From NCBI GenBank assembly GCA_023421395.1, contig JAEZTL010000018.1, positions 1 to 58,639 of the forward strand: 58,639 bases of DNA. Direction: 5' to 3'. The notes beneath the pieces were generated by a model, which searched no databases, was not told the origin of the DNA, and worked only from the letters and a program-made list of their open reading frames with translations. Positions 8,141 to 16,256 of this stretch are shown one piece after another. Positions within the stretch are counted from its first letter, which is position 1. Each line of letters starts with the position of its first letter. This DNA comes from Bacillota bacterium. GTDB taxonomy: Bacteria > Bacillota > Clostridia > Christensenellales > Aristaeellaceae. The position numbers and the translations under genes are program-made.

Positions 8141-9826
8141 TCAGACGACGCTCTTTCCTCCGGAAATTCGGTTGAATACCATCAGCGCGGCGATGGTCGC
8201 CGCCGTCAGGATGGTCGCCAGCGCGGAGGCCTGTCCGTAGGCGTCGTTGGTCACGGCGCTGAAGATGGCCACCGAAATCGTGCTGGTCCTGCCGGTGTAG
8301 AGCACCAGCGTCGAGGACAGCTCGTTGATGCAGCTGATGAAGCTGAGCACCGCGCCGGACAGCACGCCCGGCAGCATCAATACGACCGTGGTCTTGAAAA
8401 ACGTCTTCATCGGCGGCACGCCCAGGCTGACGGAGGCCTCCTCCACGTTTTTTTCGATCTGGTACAGGATGCCCACCGACGAGCGCATGGTGTAGGGGAG
8501 TTTGCGGATCGTGTACGAGATGATGATGATCCACAGGGTGCCCGTCAGCACGATCGCGCCGGAATTGAACGCGGAGATCAGCGTGATGCCCAGCACCGCG
8601 CCGGGGATGACGTAGGGGAACATCAGCGCCATATCGAGGTAGGCGTTCAGCCGGCTTTTCCGGCGCACGATCAGGTAGGAACCCAGCATGCCGATGAGTA
8701 CGATCAGCGCGATGGCGATGACGGCGAAGGTGAAGGAATTGCGGATGTTGGTGGAGAGCTTGTGGAGCACCGCCTGATAGCTCTCGAGACTCCAACCGTC
8801 GGCGAACACCGGCCCCCGGGTCTTGCGGAAAGACTGCACGAATACCGTCAGCTGCGGCGCGATGGCCATCAGCGCGATCAAAAATACGCCCAGGGACAGC
8901 GGCACGCGCTTGGCGGGCGAGAGCCGAACCACCTGAACCGGGCGCAGCGCGCTCATGTTGTAGCTCTTGCGGTCGATGACCTGCTTTTGGATCAGCAGCA
9001 CCGACAGCGAGACCAGCGTGATGACGACGCTGAGCGCGCTGGCAAAGCTGGTGTCGGTGCCCACCTCGTTCATGAACTCCTTGTAGATCACCACCGGCAG
9101 CGTCGCGTAGCCCTCGCCGATCAGCCGCGGCGTGCCGAAATCCGCCAGCGCGGTCATAAACACCATCAGCGAGCTGGAGAGGATCGTGGGCAGGATCACC
9201 GGCAGCGTGATTTTCATGATCCGCCGGAAGCCCGCCACGCCCAGGTTTTCGCTGGCCTCCTCCAGCGAGGCGTCGATGCCGGCGAGCGCGCCGGATACGT
9301 ACAGGTACACCATCGGGAACAGCTTGAGCGTGAACACCAGCAGGATGCCGCCGAAGCCGTAGATCGAGCCGAATTTGATGCCGATGGAGCCCAGAAGCTG
9401 CGTGACGAGGCCGTTCCGGCCCAGCAGCGTAATCCACGAATACGCGCCGATGAAGGGCGGGGAGAGCATCGAAAGCACGATCATCACGTTGATCAGCTTC
9501 TTGGCGTACAGGTTAAAGCGCGTCCCCACGTAAGCCATCGGAACGCCGATGGCCACCGCCAGGATGGTGGTCATGACGCAGATCTTGAGGCTGTTCAAAA
9601 GCGCGTTCCGGTAGTATGCCTTTGTGAAGAAGCGGATGTAGTTGTCCAGCGTAAACGCCTTTTCGTCCGTCGAGAAGCTCTGCAAAAACAGCTTCCCGAA
9701 GGGGAAGATGATGAAAATGGTGCTGAAAATCAAAAGGGCGAACACCACGAACGTCCAGAAGTTGAGCCTGTCCAGGCGGAGCCGCTCATAGAGCGTCCTT
9801 TTTCCGCGCGGCGCGGGCGATATCAT
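8141..9826 (-). CDS. ABC transporter permease, fused two-domain FbpB/AfuB type
   Basis: This inner-membrane permease contains two fused transmembrane halves in one 561-residue chain, as in FbpB, AfuB, ThiP and 2-aminoethylphosphonate permeases. Each half has about six membrane helices and an ABC-docking EAA loop (EEASENLGVAGFRRIMKITL in the first, EEASVSLGVPPMKTFFKTTV in the second). The start is placed at ATG 9826 because the AGGGAGG ribosome binding site abuts the upstream in-frame GTG at 9835 and is 9 bases from 9826. It is the third gene of a solute-binding protein - ATPase - permease - phosphatase operon. Family assignment to ferric iron alone is unsafe, since sugar-phosphate and phosphonate importers share this architecture. 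Confidence 0.9.
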   Translation of the reverse strand: MISPAPRGKRTLYERLRLDRLNFWTFVVFALLIFSTIFIIFPFGKLFLQSFSTDEKAFTLDNYIRFFTKAYYRNALLNSLKICVMTTILAVAIGVPMAYVGTRFNLYAKKLINVMIVLSMLSPPFIGAYSWITLLGRNGLVTQLLGSIGIKFGSIYGFGGILLVFTLKLFPMVYLYVSGALAGIDASLEEASENLGVAGFRRIMKITLPVILPTILSSSLMVFMTALADFGTPRLIGEGYATLPVVIYKEFMNEVGTDTSFASALSVVITLVSLSVLLIQKQVIDRKSYNMSALRPVQVVRLSPAKRVPLSLGVFLIALMAIAPQLTVFVQSFRKTRGPVFADGWSLESYQAVLHKLSTNIRNSFTFAVIAIALIVLIGMLGSYLIVRRKSRLNAYLDMALMFPYVIPGAVLGITLISAFNSGAIVLTGTLWIIIISYTIRKLPYTMRSSVGILYQIEKNVEEASVSLGVPPMKTFFKTTVVLMLPGVLSGAVLSFISCINELSSTLVLYTGRTSTISVAIFSAVTNDAYGQASALATILTAATIAALMVFNRISGGKSVV

Positions 9827-9858
9827 GCCGACCACCCTCCCTGGGGAAATGCCCCAAT

Positions 9859-10932
9859 TTATCCGGCCATGACGGATTTGCCGGTTTCCTTGTCGAACAC
9901 GGTGACGCGCGCGGCCTCCGGCACCACGCTGACCCGGTCTCCGATCCTGCGGCGTTCGCCCTCGTTCTGGGCGGTTCTGACCTCGAGCACCGGCCCGCCG
10001 TCCAGCTGCACCTCGTAGTGGACGACGCTGCCGAGGAAGGTGGCCATGCCGACCACGCCGGTCAATTCGCCCGGCCGCTCCTCCGTCAGGGCGGCGTTTT
10101 CCGGCCGGATGGAGACGGTGACGGGCCCGCTGAAGCCGGGGTTCACCCGGGCGCCGAGCGCCTTGACGCCCAGGAGCGTCACTTCGCCGCCCCGCGCCGC
10201 GCCGTCCACGAAACCCGAGGTGCCGATGAAATTGGCGACAAATGTATTCGCCGGATGGGTGTATATTTCCTCCGGCTCGCCCACCTGCTCCACGCGCCCG
10301 TCGTGCATGACCGCGATGCGGTCGGAGATGGCCAGCGCCTCCTCCTGGTCATGGGTGACGTAGATGGTGGTGATGTTCAGGCCCATCTGCAGCTTTTTGA
10401 TGCTGCCGCGCATCTGCACGCGCAGCTTTGCGTCCAGGTTGGACAGCGGCTCGTCCATGAGAAGCACCGCGGGGTGGATGACAATGGCCCGGGCCAGCGC
10501 CACGCGCTGCTGCTGCCCGCCGGACAGCTGCGCGGGCTGGCGGTTCGCGTAGGGGGTGATGGCCATCAGCTCCAGCGCCTCGTCCACGCGGCGGGCAAGC
10601 TCCGCCCCGCGGATCCCGCGCGCCTTGAGGCCGTAGGCCACGTTGTCCCGGACGGACATGTGGGGGAAGATGGCGTAGTTCTGAAACACCATCCCGATGT
10701 TGCGCCGGTGCGCGGGGAGGTGGTTGATGGACTGGTCGTCAAAGTAGATGCTGCCTTCGTCGATGGTGTTGAAGCCCGCGATCATGCGCAGCAGCGTGGT
10801 CTTGCCGCAGCCGGAGGGCCCCAGCAGCGTGAAGAACTCGCCGGCCCTGATTTCCAGATCCACGCCGTCGACGGCGCGGACGCTGCCGTCGTAGATCTTG
10901 GCGGCGGATTCGATTCTGACGATGTGGCTCAT
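9859..10932 (-). CDS. ABC transporter ATP-binding protein, FbpC/AfuC/PotA type
   Basis: This cytoplasmic ATPase energises the importer. The 357-residue chain has Walker A GPSGCGKTT (residues 38-46), signature LSGGQQQRVALARA, Walker B LLMDEP with D-loop SNLDAK, and the switch histidine in VTHDQEEA. A C-terminal TOBE domain follows, typical of the CUT1/FbpC/PotA ATPases. The start at ATG 10932 is chosen because AAAGGAGC lies 7 bases upstream; a longer frame up to 11034 lacks such a site and would run into the preceding gene. It is second in the operon. A strong hairpin separates it from the upstream solute-binding protein gene. Confidence 0.95.
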   Translation of the reverse strand: MSHIVRIESAAKIYDGSVRAVDGVDLEIRAGEFFTLLGPSGCGKTTLLRMIAGFNTIDEGSIYFDDQSINHLPAHRRNIGMVFQNYAIFPHMSVRDNVAYGLKARGIRGAELARRVDEALELMAITPYANRQPAQLSGGQQQRVALARAIVIHPAVLLMDEPLSNLDAKLRVQMRGSIKKLQMGLNITTIYVTHDQEEALAISDRIAVMHDGRVEQVGEPEEIYTHPANTFVANFIGTSGFVDGAARGGEVTLLGVKALGARVNPGFSGPVTVSIRPENAALTEERPGELTGVVGMATFLGSVVHYEVQLDGGPVLEVRTAQNEGERRRIGDRVSVVPEAARVTVFDKETGKSVMAG

Positions 10933-10949
10933 GTCCCGCTCCTTTCGGC

Positions 10950-10978
10950 GGAGGGATGCCCGCTTCGGGCATCCCTCC
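10950..10978 (-). other. Intercistronic hairpin after solute-binding protein gene
   Basis: A 13-bp perfect stem (GGAGGGATGCCCG 10950-10962 with 10966-10978) and a CTT loop lie between the solute-binding protein gene and the ATPase gene. There is no U-tract, so it more likely protects the 3' end of the binding-protein mRNA or partly terminates, giving excess binding protein over transporter. Confidence 0.65.
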
Positions 10979-11003
10979 ATCGATATGCCTATGGATTGCC
11001 GGT

Positions 11004-12017
11004 TCAGCCCACGTCGGCCACGTACTCGAGCCACGTGTCCCGGAATTCCTTCTCGTGGGCGACAGACCAGTCAAAGTCGTACTGGACGATGGCGATCTGA
11101 TCCATCGGCGTCATGTTGGCGGCAACGGGGACGTCCGTGCGGGAGGTGCGGCGGTTCAGGCTGGCCAGTTGGGCCTGAACCTCGGCGCTCAGGATGAAGT
11201 CCACGAACTTGCGCGCGCTGGCCAGGTTCTTGCAGTTCTTCACGATGGAGACTGGCGAGGCGGTGAAGTAGGTGCCCTCGGAGGGGTAGACGATGGCGAG
11301 GGGTTCGCCGGCGTTGATGTAGCGCAGCGCGGCTTCTTCGTAGGTCAGGCCGATCATGTATTCGCCCTCGGCGACGCCCTTGTATACCGCGGAGGAGCTG
11401 GAGAGCACCTTGCCGTCCAGGGCCTCCACCAGTTTGCGGATGAATTCGTAGCCCTTGCCGCTGTCGGTGCCGTAGGCGTTGATGATGCCCATCAGAAGGC
11501 CGTAGCTCGAGGAGGAGGAGGTGGGGTCGGCGCAGGCGATGCGGCCCTTGTACTGCTCGTCCAAAATGTCGGCCCAGGTGGTGGGCGCGTTTTCGGCGGC
11601 GATCATGTCGGTGTTGTAGACCATGAGCAGCGGCTCGATGTCAAACCCGAGCCAGATGTTGTCCTTGCCGATGGCCATGGGCACCAGCTTGTCCAGTTCC
11701 GTGGCGGCGTAGGGCTGCATCAGGTCGGCGTTGGCGGCGTAGGTGTCCGCGATGCCGCCCCAGATCACGTCTCCCTGGGGATTCCCCGCCTCGGCGCGCA
11801 CCTTGGCGAAGAGGTCCGACGTGCCGCCCTGCACCAGCTCGCACTTGATGCCGGACGCCTCCTCAAACTGCTGGATGATGGGGTCGGCCCATTCGGTGGA
11901 ATGGGAGTAGTAGAGCGTGAGCGTTCCCGTTTCTTCGGGGGCGGCCTCGGCCAGCGCCGTGCCGAGAAGGGCCAGGACGAGCATCAGAGCCAGCGTCAAC
12001 GCGATGGACTTTTTCAT
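11004..12017 (-). CDS. ABC transporter substrate-binding protein, FbpA/AfuA-like
   Basis: This is the secreted ligand-capture protein of the importer. The 337-residue product begins with a Sec signal peptide (MKKSIALTLALMLVLALLG, cleavage near ALAEA) but has no lipobox cysteine. The mature part has the class II periplasmic-binding fold of the FbpA clan (YYSHSTEWADPIIQQFEEAS at the start, then VRAEAGNPQGDVIWGG). It was started at ATG 12017 because GGAGGG lies 6 bases upstream. The clan binds ferric iron, hexose phosphates (AfuA), aminoethylphosphonate or thiamine. The conserved tyrosine pair of iron binders is not evident, and the operon ends with a phosphatase gene. A phosphorylated organic ligand is therefore at least as likely as iron, which is an inference. 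Confidence 0.9.
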   Translation of the reverse strand: MKKSIALTLALMLVLALLGTALAEAAPEETGTLTLYYSHSTEWADPIIQQFEEASGIKCELVQGGTSDLFAKVRAEAGNPQGDVIWGGIADTYAANADLMQPYAATELDKLVPMAIGKDNIWLGFDIEPLLMVYNTDMIAAENAPTTWADILDEQYKGRIACADPTSSSSSYGLLMGIINAYGTDSGKGYEFIRKLVEALDGKVLSSSSAVYKGVAEGEYMIGLTYEEAALRYINAGEPLAIVYPSEGTYFTASPVSIVKNCKNLASARKFVDFILSAEVQAQLASLNRRTSRTDVPVAANMTPMDQIAIVQYDFDWSVAHEKEFRDTWLEYVADVG

Positions 12018-12060
12018 GTGCTTCCCTCCAAACGTATTTTCCGCCATGGGCTGCACCCCC

Positions 12061-12090
12061 AAGGTAGCACGGCCCGGGCGTTCATGACAA
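12061..12090 (-). promoter_or_regulatory. Candidate promoter of the FbpABC/AfuABC-type operon
   Basis: On the minus strand, TTGTCA (12085-12090) and TACCTT (12061-12066) are separated by 18 bases, with TGC just before the -10 element. A start about 40 bases before the coding region at 12017 is implied. The divergent sensor-kinase promoter lies about 50 bases away, so one regulator could control both. Confidence 0.5.
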
Positions 12091-12142
12091 CCCGATAAAT
12101 CGTCAACTTCCCCAGACAAACCGGCACATTTTGCGGCGGCTC

Positions 12143-12171
12143 TTTACATGCCTTCCGATCCAATGTAAAAT
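12143..12171 (+). promoter_or_regulatory. Promoter of the sensor kinase/response regulator operon
   Basis: TTTACA (12143-12148), a 17-base spacer, and TAAAAT (12166-12171). It lies upstream of the start codon at 12200 and diverges from the importer promoter. Confidence 0.6.
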
Positions 12172-12199
12172 GAAGCGGAGAAAACCGGAGGCAATGCGG

Positions 12200-13957
12200 A
12201 TGATTCACAGGCTCAGGCACACGTATCTGGGAAGGCTGTTCTTCTATTATATCATCGCGGGCGTGCTTTTGGTGCTGATCACCGTAGGGTTGATTCTGGC
12301 GCTGGCGAGCGCCTCGGTGGGGGGCAACGTGCGCGCGCAGACGTTCTCCGGCGTCAGCGCCATCGCCGCCCATCTGGATGAATACCTGGAGAACTGCCGC
12401 GAGGTGATCCGCAAGGTGGCGGGCGACGGCGTGGTGGCGCGCTATCTGGCGCGGGATCCGGGGGCCACCCGGTACGACGTGGCGCGGGTCCTGCACCTTT
12501 CGGACATCAACGCCGGCGGCGGCTTTGCCGTCCACGTCGTGCGGCTGTCGGACGGGGAAATCTCCTCCACCGGCGCGGTGTCGCCCGTGTTCGAGCGGGA
12601 AAACTACAACCCGGACTTCACGATGTTCCGGCGCATACTGTCCGCGGAGGATGTGGCGGACTACAAGTCGGTCCGGGGCATCAACATGCTTGGCGACACG
12701 CGGCTCGTGCTGGGCAAGGCTGTGCGGGGCGAGGCGGGCGAGGCGCTGGGCCTTGTGGTGGTGGAGGTGTCCCGCGAGGCGTTTGATTCGGTCGTCTCCG
12801 GCTATGCGCTGCCGAGCGCCCGGTCGGTCGCGGTGGTGGACCCGTACGACGTGGTGCTCTTCAGCACCGGCGGCGCGGAGCGCGAGGGCCTGGGCAAGCT
12901 GGAAAAGGACGGGGGTTACGAGCGCATCTGGGCGGGCGGGGCGACCGGCGGCGAGCTTTCGCCCTCCGGCACCTATTGGGCCGGCCTTGGCTCCGCCCGG
13001 CTCGCCGTGGTGGGCGAGACTTCCCCGGCGCTGGTCAACGCGGTGCTGGCCTCCGCTTCCCGGGCGGTGCTCCCGGTGCTGCTGGCGGCCTGCGCCATCG
13101 GCATGCTGCTAAGCTACATTGTGGCGAGGACGGTCTCCGCGCCCATCAGCCGGATGACCGAAGCCATGCGCCAGGTGGAGGCGGGCAACTTTCACGCCCG
13201 GGTGAGCGTCACCAGCCGGGACGAGATCGGCCGGCTCGGCGCGGCCTTCAACCGGATGCAGGCCCGCATCGTGGAGCTGATCCGGAACATCGAGGAAGAG
13301 CAGCGGAGCCTGCGCATCGCGGAGATCAACGCGCTGTCGCTGCAGGTGAACCCGCACTTTCTCTACAACACGCTGGATCTGATCAAGTGGTCGGACAAGC
13401 TGGGACAGCCCGGGGAAGTATCCCGGATCATGGTGCAGCTGGGGAAGCTTCTGCGGCTTTTGATGAACAACAAGGCGGAAGTCGTGGCGCTGGCGGACGA
13501 GATGGCGCTCATCGGCGCGTATCTCGACATTCAGAAGTGCCGCTACCGCGAAAAGCTGTTTATCCGCTTTGACGTTGAGGAGGGGATGGAAACGGAGCGC
13601 ATTCCCAAGCTGACGCTCCAGCCGCTGATCGAAAACGCCATCGTCCACGGGCTGGAGAATAAGCCCGGCGGCGGCGCGCTCACCGTCACCGCCCGGCGGT
13701 CGGGGGACCTGATGCGCTTCGTGGTGGAGGACGACGGCGAGGGCATGAGCCCGGAAACGCTGGAGTCGGTCAAGGAACTGAAGCCCAACGGCATGTACAA
13801 CATCGGCCTCTCCAACGTGCACCAGCGCGCCCGGCTCTACGGCGACGAGCGGTGCGGGCTGACCATCGAGAGTGCGCTGGGCCGGGGCACCACCATTACG
13901 CTGGTGCTGAAGCGCCTGGAGCCGGCGGAGGAGGGGGCGGCGCCGTGTACAAGGTAG
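12200..13957 (+). CDS. Sensor histidine kinase, YesM type
   Basis: This membrane sensor kinase (585 residues) has a first membrane helix at about 14-35, an outside sensory region of roughly 250 residues (Cache-like by layout), and a second helix. A HAMP linker follows (VSAPISRMTEAMRQVEAGNF...). The His_kinase domain has the phospho-acceptor in VNPHFLYNTLD (H386), and the HATPase has LIENAIVHGLENK and DDGEGM. The arrangement matches YesM/LytS-type kinases paired with AraC-type regulators in Bacillota, which usually control sugar uptake genes. The start is ATG 12200, 8 bases after GGAGG; ATG 12194 is too close to it. The 3' end overlaps the regulator gene by 13 bases. It probably senses the ligand of the divergent importer. 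Confidence 0.93.
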   Translation: MIHRLRHTYLGRLFFYYIIAGVLLVLITVGLILALASASVGGNVRAQTFSGVSAIAAHLDEYLENCREVIRKVAGDGVVARYLARDPGATRYDVARVLHLSDINAGGGFAVHVVRLSDGEISSTGAVSPVFERENYNPDFTMFRRILSAEDVADYKSVRGINMLGDTRLVLGKAVRGEAGEALGLVVVEVSREAFDSVVSGYALPSARSVAVVDPYDVVLFSTGGAEREGLGKLEKDGGYERIWAGGATGGELSPSGTYWAGLGSARLAVVGETSPALVNAVLASASRAVLPVLLAACAIGMLLSYIVARTVSAPISRMTEAMRQVEAGNFHARVSVTSRDEIGRLGAAFNRMQARIVELIRNIEEEQRSLRIAEINALSLQVNPHFLYNTLDLIKWSDKLGQPGEVSRIMVQLGKLLRLLMNNKAEVVALADEMALIGAYLDIQKCRYREKLFIRFDVEEGMETERIPKLTLQPLIENAIVHGLENKPGGGALTVTARRSGDLMRFVVEDDGEGMSPETLESVKELKPNGMYNIGLSNVHQRARLYGDERCGLTIESALGRGTTITLVLKRLEPAEEGAAPCTR

Positions 13958-14721
13958 TGCTGGTGGAGGACGAGGAATTGCTCAGGCAGGGGCTGATGCT
14001 GACCACGCCCTGGGCCGAGCATGGGTATCAGGTGGCCGGCAGCGCGGCGGACGCCGCCGAAGGCGAGCGCGTCATCCTTGAAACCCGGCCGGACCTTGTC
14101 ATCACCGACATCCGCCTTCCCAGGGTGCTGGGGCTGGATATGATCGAATCGCTGAACGCCAAGATCGCCTGCGACTACATCATCATCTCCGGCTACGACG
14201 ACTTCGACTACGCCCAGCGGGCGATCGGGTTGGGCGTCCGGGCATATCTGGTCAAGCCCATCGGCGACGACGAGCTGGCCGCGGCCCTCGACAGGGCCGC
14301 CGGATTCATCGCCCGGCGCAGACAGATCGAGGAGATGCTCCGGGCGGGCCGCGCCGGAGAGCGGGAGGCCGCGCCCGTGCTCGGGCGCAATGAAAAGTCA
14401 CTGGGCGACCGGTACATGGAGGCGGCCGTCGCCCACATTAAGGCCAACTTCATGAACGGAATCACCGTCAAAAGCGTCGCCGACGCGCTCGGCATCAGCG
14501 AGAGCTATTTGACAAAGCTGTTCAAACGCAAGGCGGGCGCGTCGTTTCTCAGCATGCTCACAAAGCTCAGGATGGAGGAGGCCGTGCGCCTTCTGGAGGA
14601 GAGCGACCTCAAGATCTTCGAGATCGCGGACCGCCTGGGCTATCAGGACGCCCAGTACTTCAGCAGCATCTTTCGCAGGGCCACCGGGGTCAATCCCTCG
14701 GAGTACAAGCGCCGCGTGTAG
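13945..14721 (+). CDS. Response regulator with AraC-type DNA-binding domain, YesN type
   Basis: The 258-residue transcription factor has an N-terminal receiver domain: acidic pocket at E8-D9-E10, phospho-acceptor D55 in LVITDIRLP, and lysine in AYLVKPI. Its C-terminal double helix-turn-helix of the AraC family includes ISESYLTKLFKRKAG and the signature IADRLGYQDAQYFSSIFRR. The start is GTG 13945, about 10 bases after GGAGGAGGG, giving MYKVVLVEDEE. The gene overlaps the end of the kinase gene and is co-transcribed with it. The pair is expected to activate the divergent importer operon; by analogy with other YesM/YesN pairs, not by direct evidence. Confidence 0.95.
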   Translation: MYKVVLVEDEELLRQGLMLTTPWAEHGYQVAGSAADAAEGERVILETRPDLVITDIRLPRVLGLDMIESLNAKIACDYIIISGYDDFDYAQRAIGLGVRAYLVKPIGDDELAAALDRAAGFIARRRQIEEMLRAGRAGEREAAPVLGRNEKSLGDRYMEAAVAHIKANFMNGITVKSVADALGISESYLTKLFKRKAGASFLSMLTKLRMEEAVRLLEESDLKIFEIADRLGYQDAQYFSSIFRRATGVNPSEYKRRV

Positions 14722-14736
14722 CCTGCGGAATCAATA

Positions 14737-14766
14737 AACGCCGTCGGCGCGCCGGCGGCGTTTTTG
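14737..14766. terminator. Bidirectional terminator between convergent genes
   Basis: AACGCCGTCGGC and GCCGGCGGCGTT form a 12-bp stem (one T-G pair) ending in TTTTTG on the plus strand. It lies between the response regulator gene and the convergent uxaA gene. Confidence 0.75.
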
Positions 14767-14774
14767 TCCGTGAA

Positions 14775-16256
14775 CTAGAGCGTGACCCCGGTCTTGAAAA
14801 TCGCGATATCCCGGTAGCCGGCGAGCTCCGCTTTCACCTTTTCGCCGCCGGCTACCGCCAGCACATAGTCCATCAGCGCCCGGGCAAAGCCGGAGAGCGT
14901 GCCGCCCTCCAGCATCCCGCCGGCGTCAAAGTCGATCCAGCCGCGTTTTTTCTCCGCCAGAGCGGAATTGCTGGAGATCTTCACCGTGGGCACGGGGGCT
15001 CCAAAGGGCGTGCCCCGGCCCGTGGAGAAGAGCACGATCTGCGCGCCCGCCGCCGCCAGCGCGGTGGAGGCCACCAGGTCGTTGCCGGGGGCGGAGAGCA
15101 GGTTCAGCCCCGGCGCAAGGACGCGCTCGCCGTAGGCCAGCACGCCGGAAACCGGCGCGGAGCCGCTTTTCTGGGTGCAGCCCAGCGACTTGTCCTCCAG
15201 CGTGGAAATGCCGCCCGCCTTGTTGCCGGGGGAGGGATTTTCGTAGACGGGCTGGCCGTGGGCCTCAAAGTAGCGCTTGAAACCGTTGATGAGGTCCACG
15301 GTCTTTTGGAACTGGGCCTCGCCCTCGCACCGGTTCATCAAGAGGGTTTCCGCGCCGAACATTTCGGGCACTTCCGTCAGGATGGTGGCGCCGCCCCGGG
15401 CGATCAGAAGGTCGGAAAACCCGCCGATCACCGGGTTGGCCGTGATGCCGGAGAAGCCGTCGGAGCCGCCGCACTTGAGACCCACCACCAGCTTGTCCGC
15501 GGAGCACGATTCCCGCCCCTCGCCGCGCATGGCCTCCGCCAGTTCCCCTAGCAGCCGGAGGCCCTCTTCGAGTTCATCCTCCGTGTCCTGGGCCACCAGA
15601 AAGCGCACCCGGCGCGGGTCGAAACCGCCCATCCGTTCGCGGATGGCGTCCGCGCCACTGTTTTCGCAGCCCAGCCCCAATACCAGTACGCCGCCCGCGT
15701 TGGGGTGGAGCGCCAGGTCCGCCAGGATCTGCCGGGTGTTCTCCTGATCCTCGCCCATCTGGGAGCAGCCGTAGGGGTGCGTGAAGGCGAATACGCCCTC
15801 CACGCCGCCACCCGTTAAAACCTGCGCCCGCCGCTCCAGCGCCCGGGCCACGTCGTTGACGCAGCCCACCGTGGGCAGAATCCAGATTTCGTTGCGCACG
15901 CCCACCCGGCCGTCGGCGCGGGGATACCCCATAAAGCGCTCGGGCGCCTCCGGGGGAAGCGGCACGGCTTCGGAGGCGAAGGCGTAATCCAGCTCGCCTG
16001 AAAGCAGCGTTCTCAGGTTGTGGGTGTGCACGTGGGCGCCGGGCGGGATATCCCGCGTCGCCGCGCCGATGGGGAAGCCGTACTTGATCACCGGCTCGCC
16101 CGCCGCAATGGCCTCAAGCGCCACCTTGTGGCCCGCGGGGATTTCTTCAACGGGCGTGACTGCAAGGCCGCCGGCGCTGACCGCCCGCCCGGCCGCGAGG
16201 GGCCGAAGGGCCACCGCCACCGAATCCCTCGGATGAATCCGGACGAACGGCTTCAT
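14775..16256 (-). CDS. uxaA: Altronate dehydratase
   Basis: This enzyme dehydrates D-altronate to 2-keto-3-deoxygluconate in galacturonate breakdown. The 493-residue chain has an N-terminal SAF-like domain (about residues 1-90, ending HVHTHNL) and the large catalytic part of the UxaA/GarD family. Family stretches visible are YPRADGRVGVRNEIWILPTV, THPYGCSQMGEDQ, CGGSDGFSGITANP and STGRGTPFG. The start is ATG 16256, preceded by GGAGG and overlapping the uxaB stop codon. Longer upstream frames run inside uxaB and are rejected. It is translationally coupled to uxaB and controlled by the LacI-type operator upstream of that gene. Confidence 0.95.
   Translation of the reverse strand: MKPFVRIHPRDSVAVALRPLAAGRAVSAGGLAVTPVEEIPAGHKVALEAIAAGEPVIKYGFPIGAATRDIPPGAHVHTHNLRTLLSGELDYAFASEAVPLPPEAPERFMGYPRADGRVGVRNEIWILPTVGCVNDVARALERRAQVLTGGGVEGVFAFTHPYGCSQMGEDQENTRQILADLALHPNAGGVLVLGLGCENSGADAIRERMGGFDPRRVRFLVAQDTEDELEEGLRLLGELAEAMRGEGRESCSADKLVVGLKCGGSDGFSGITANPVIGGFSDLLIARGGATILTEVPEMFGAETLLMNRCEGEAQFQKTVDLINGFKRYFEAHGQPVYENPSPGNKAGGISTLEDKSLGCTQKSGSAPVSGVLAYGERVLAPGLNLLSAPGNDLVASTALAAAGAQIVLFSTGRGTPFGAPVPTVKISSNSALAEKKRGWIDFDAGGMLEGGTLSGFARALMDYVLAVAGGEKVKAELAGYRDIAIFKTGVTL

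Noticed and set aside
7265..10018. A 917-codon open frame on the plus strand over the importer operon
   Set aside because: It is antisense to a phosphatase and permease with complete family motifs, and its translation is low-complexity and rich in His, Arg, Gly and Asp.
9859..12017. Naming the importer genes fbpABC (ferric iron)
   Set aside because: The clan is shared by iron, sugar-phosphate, phosphonate and thiamine importers, and the phosphatase gene and sugar-type two-component pair argue against a firm iron call.
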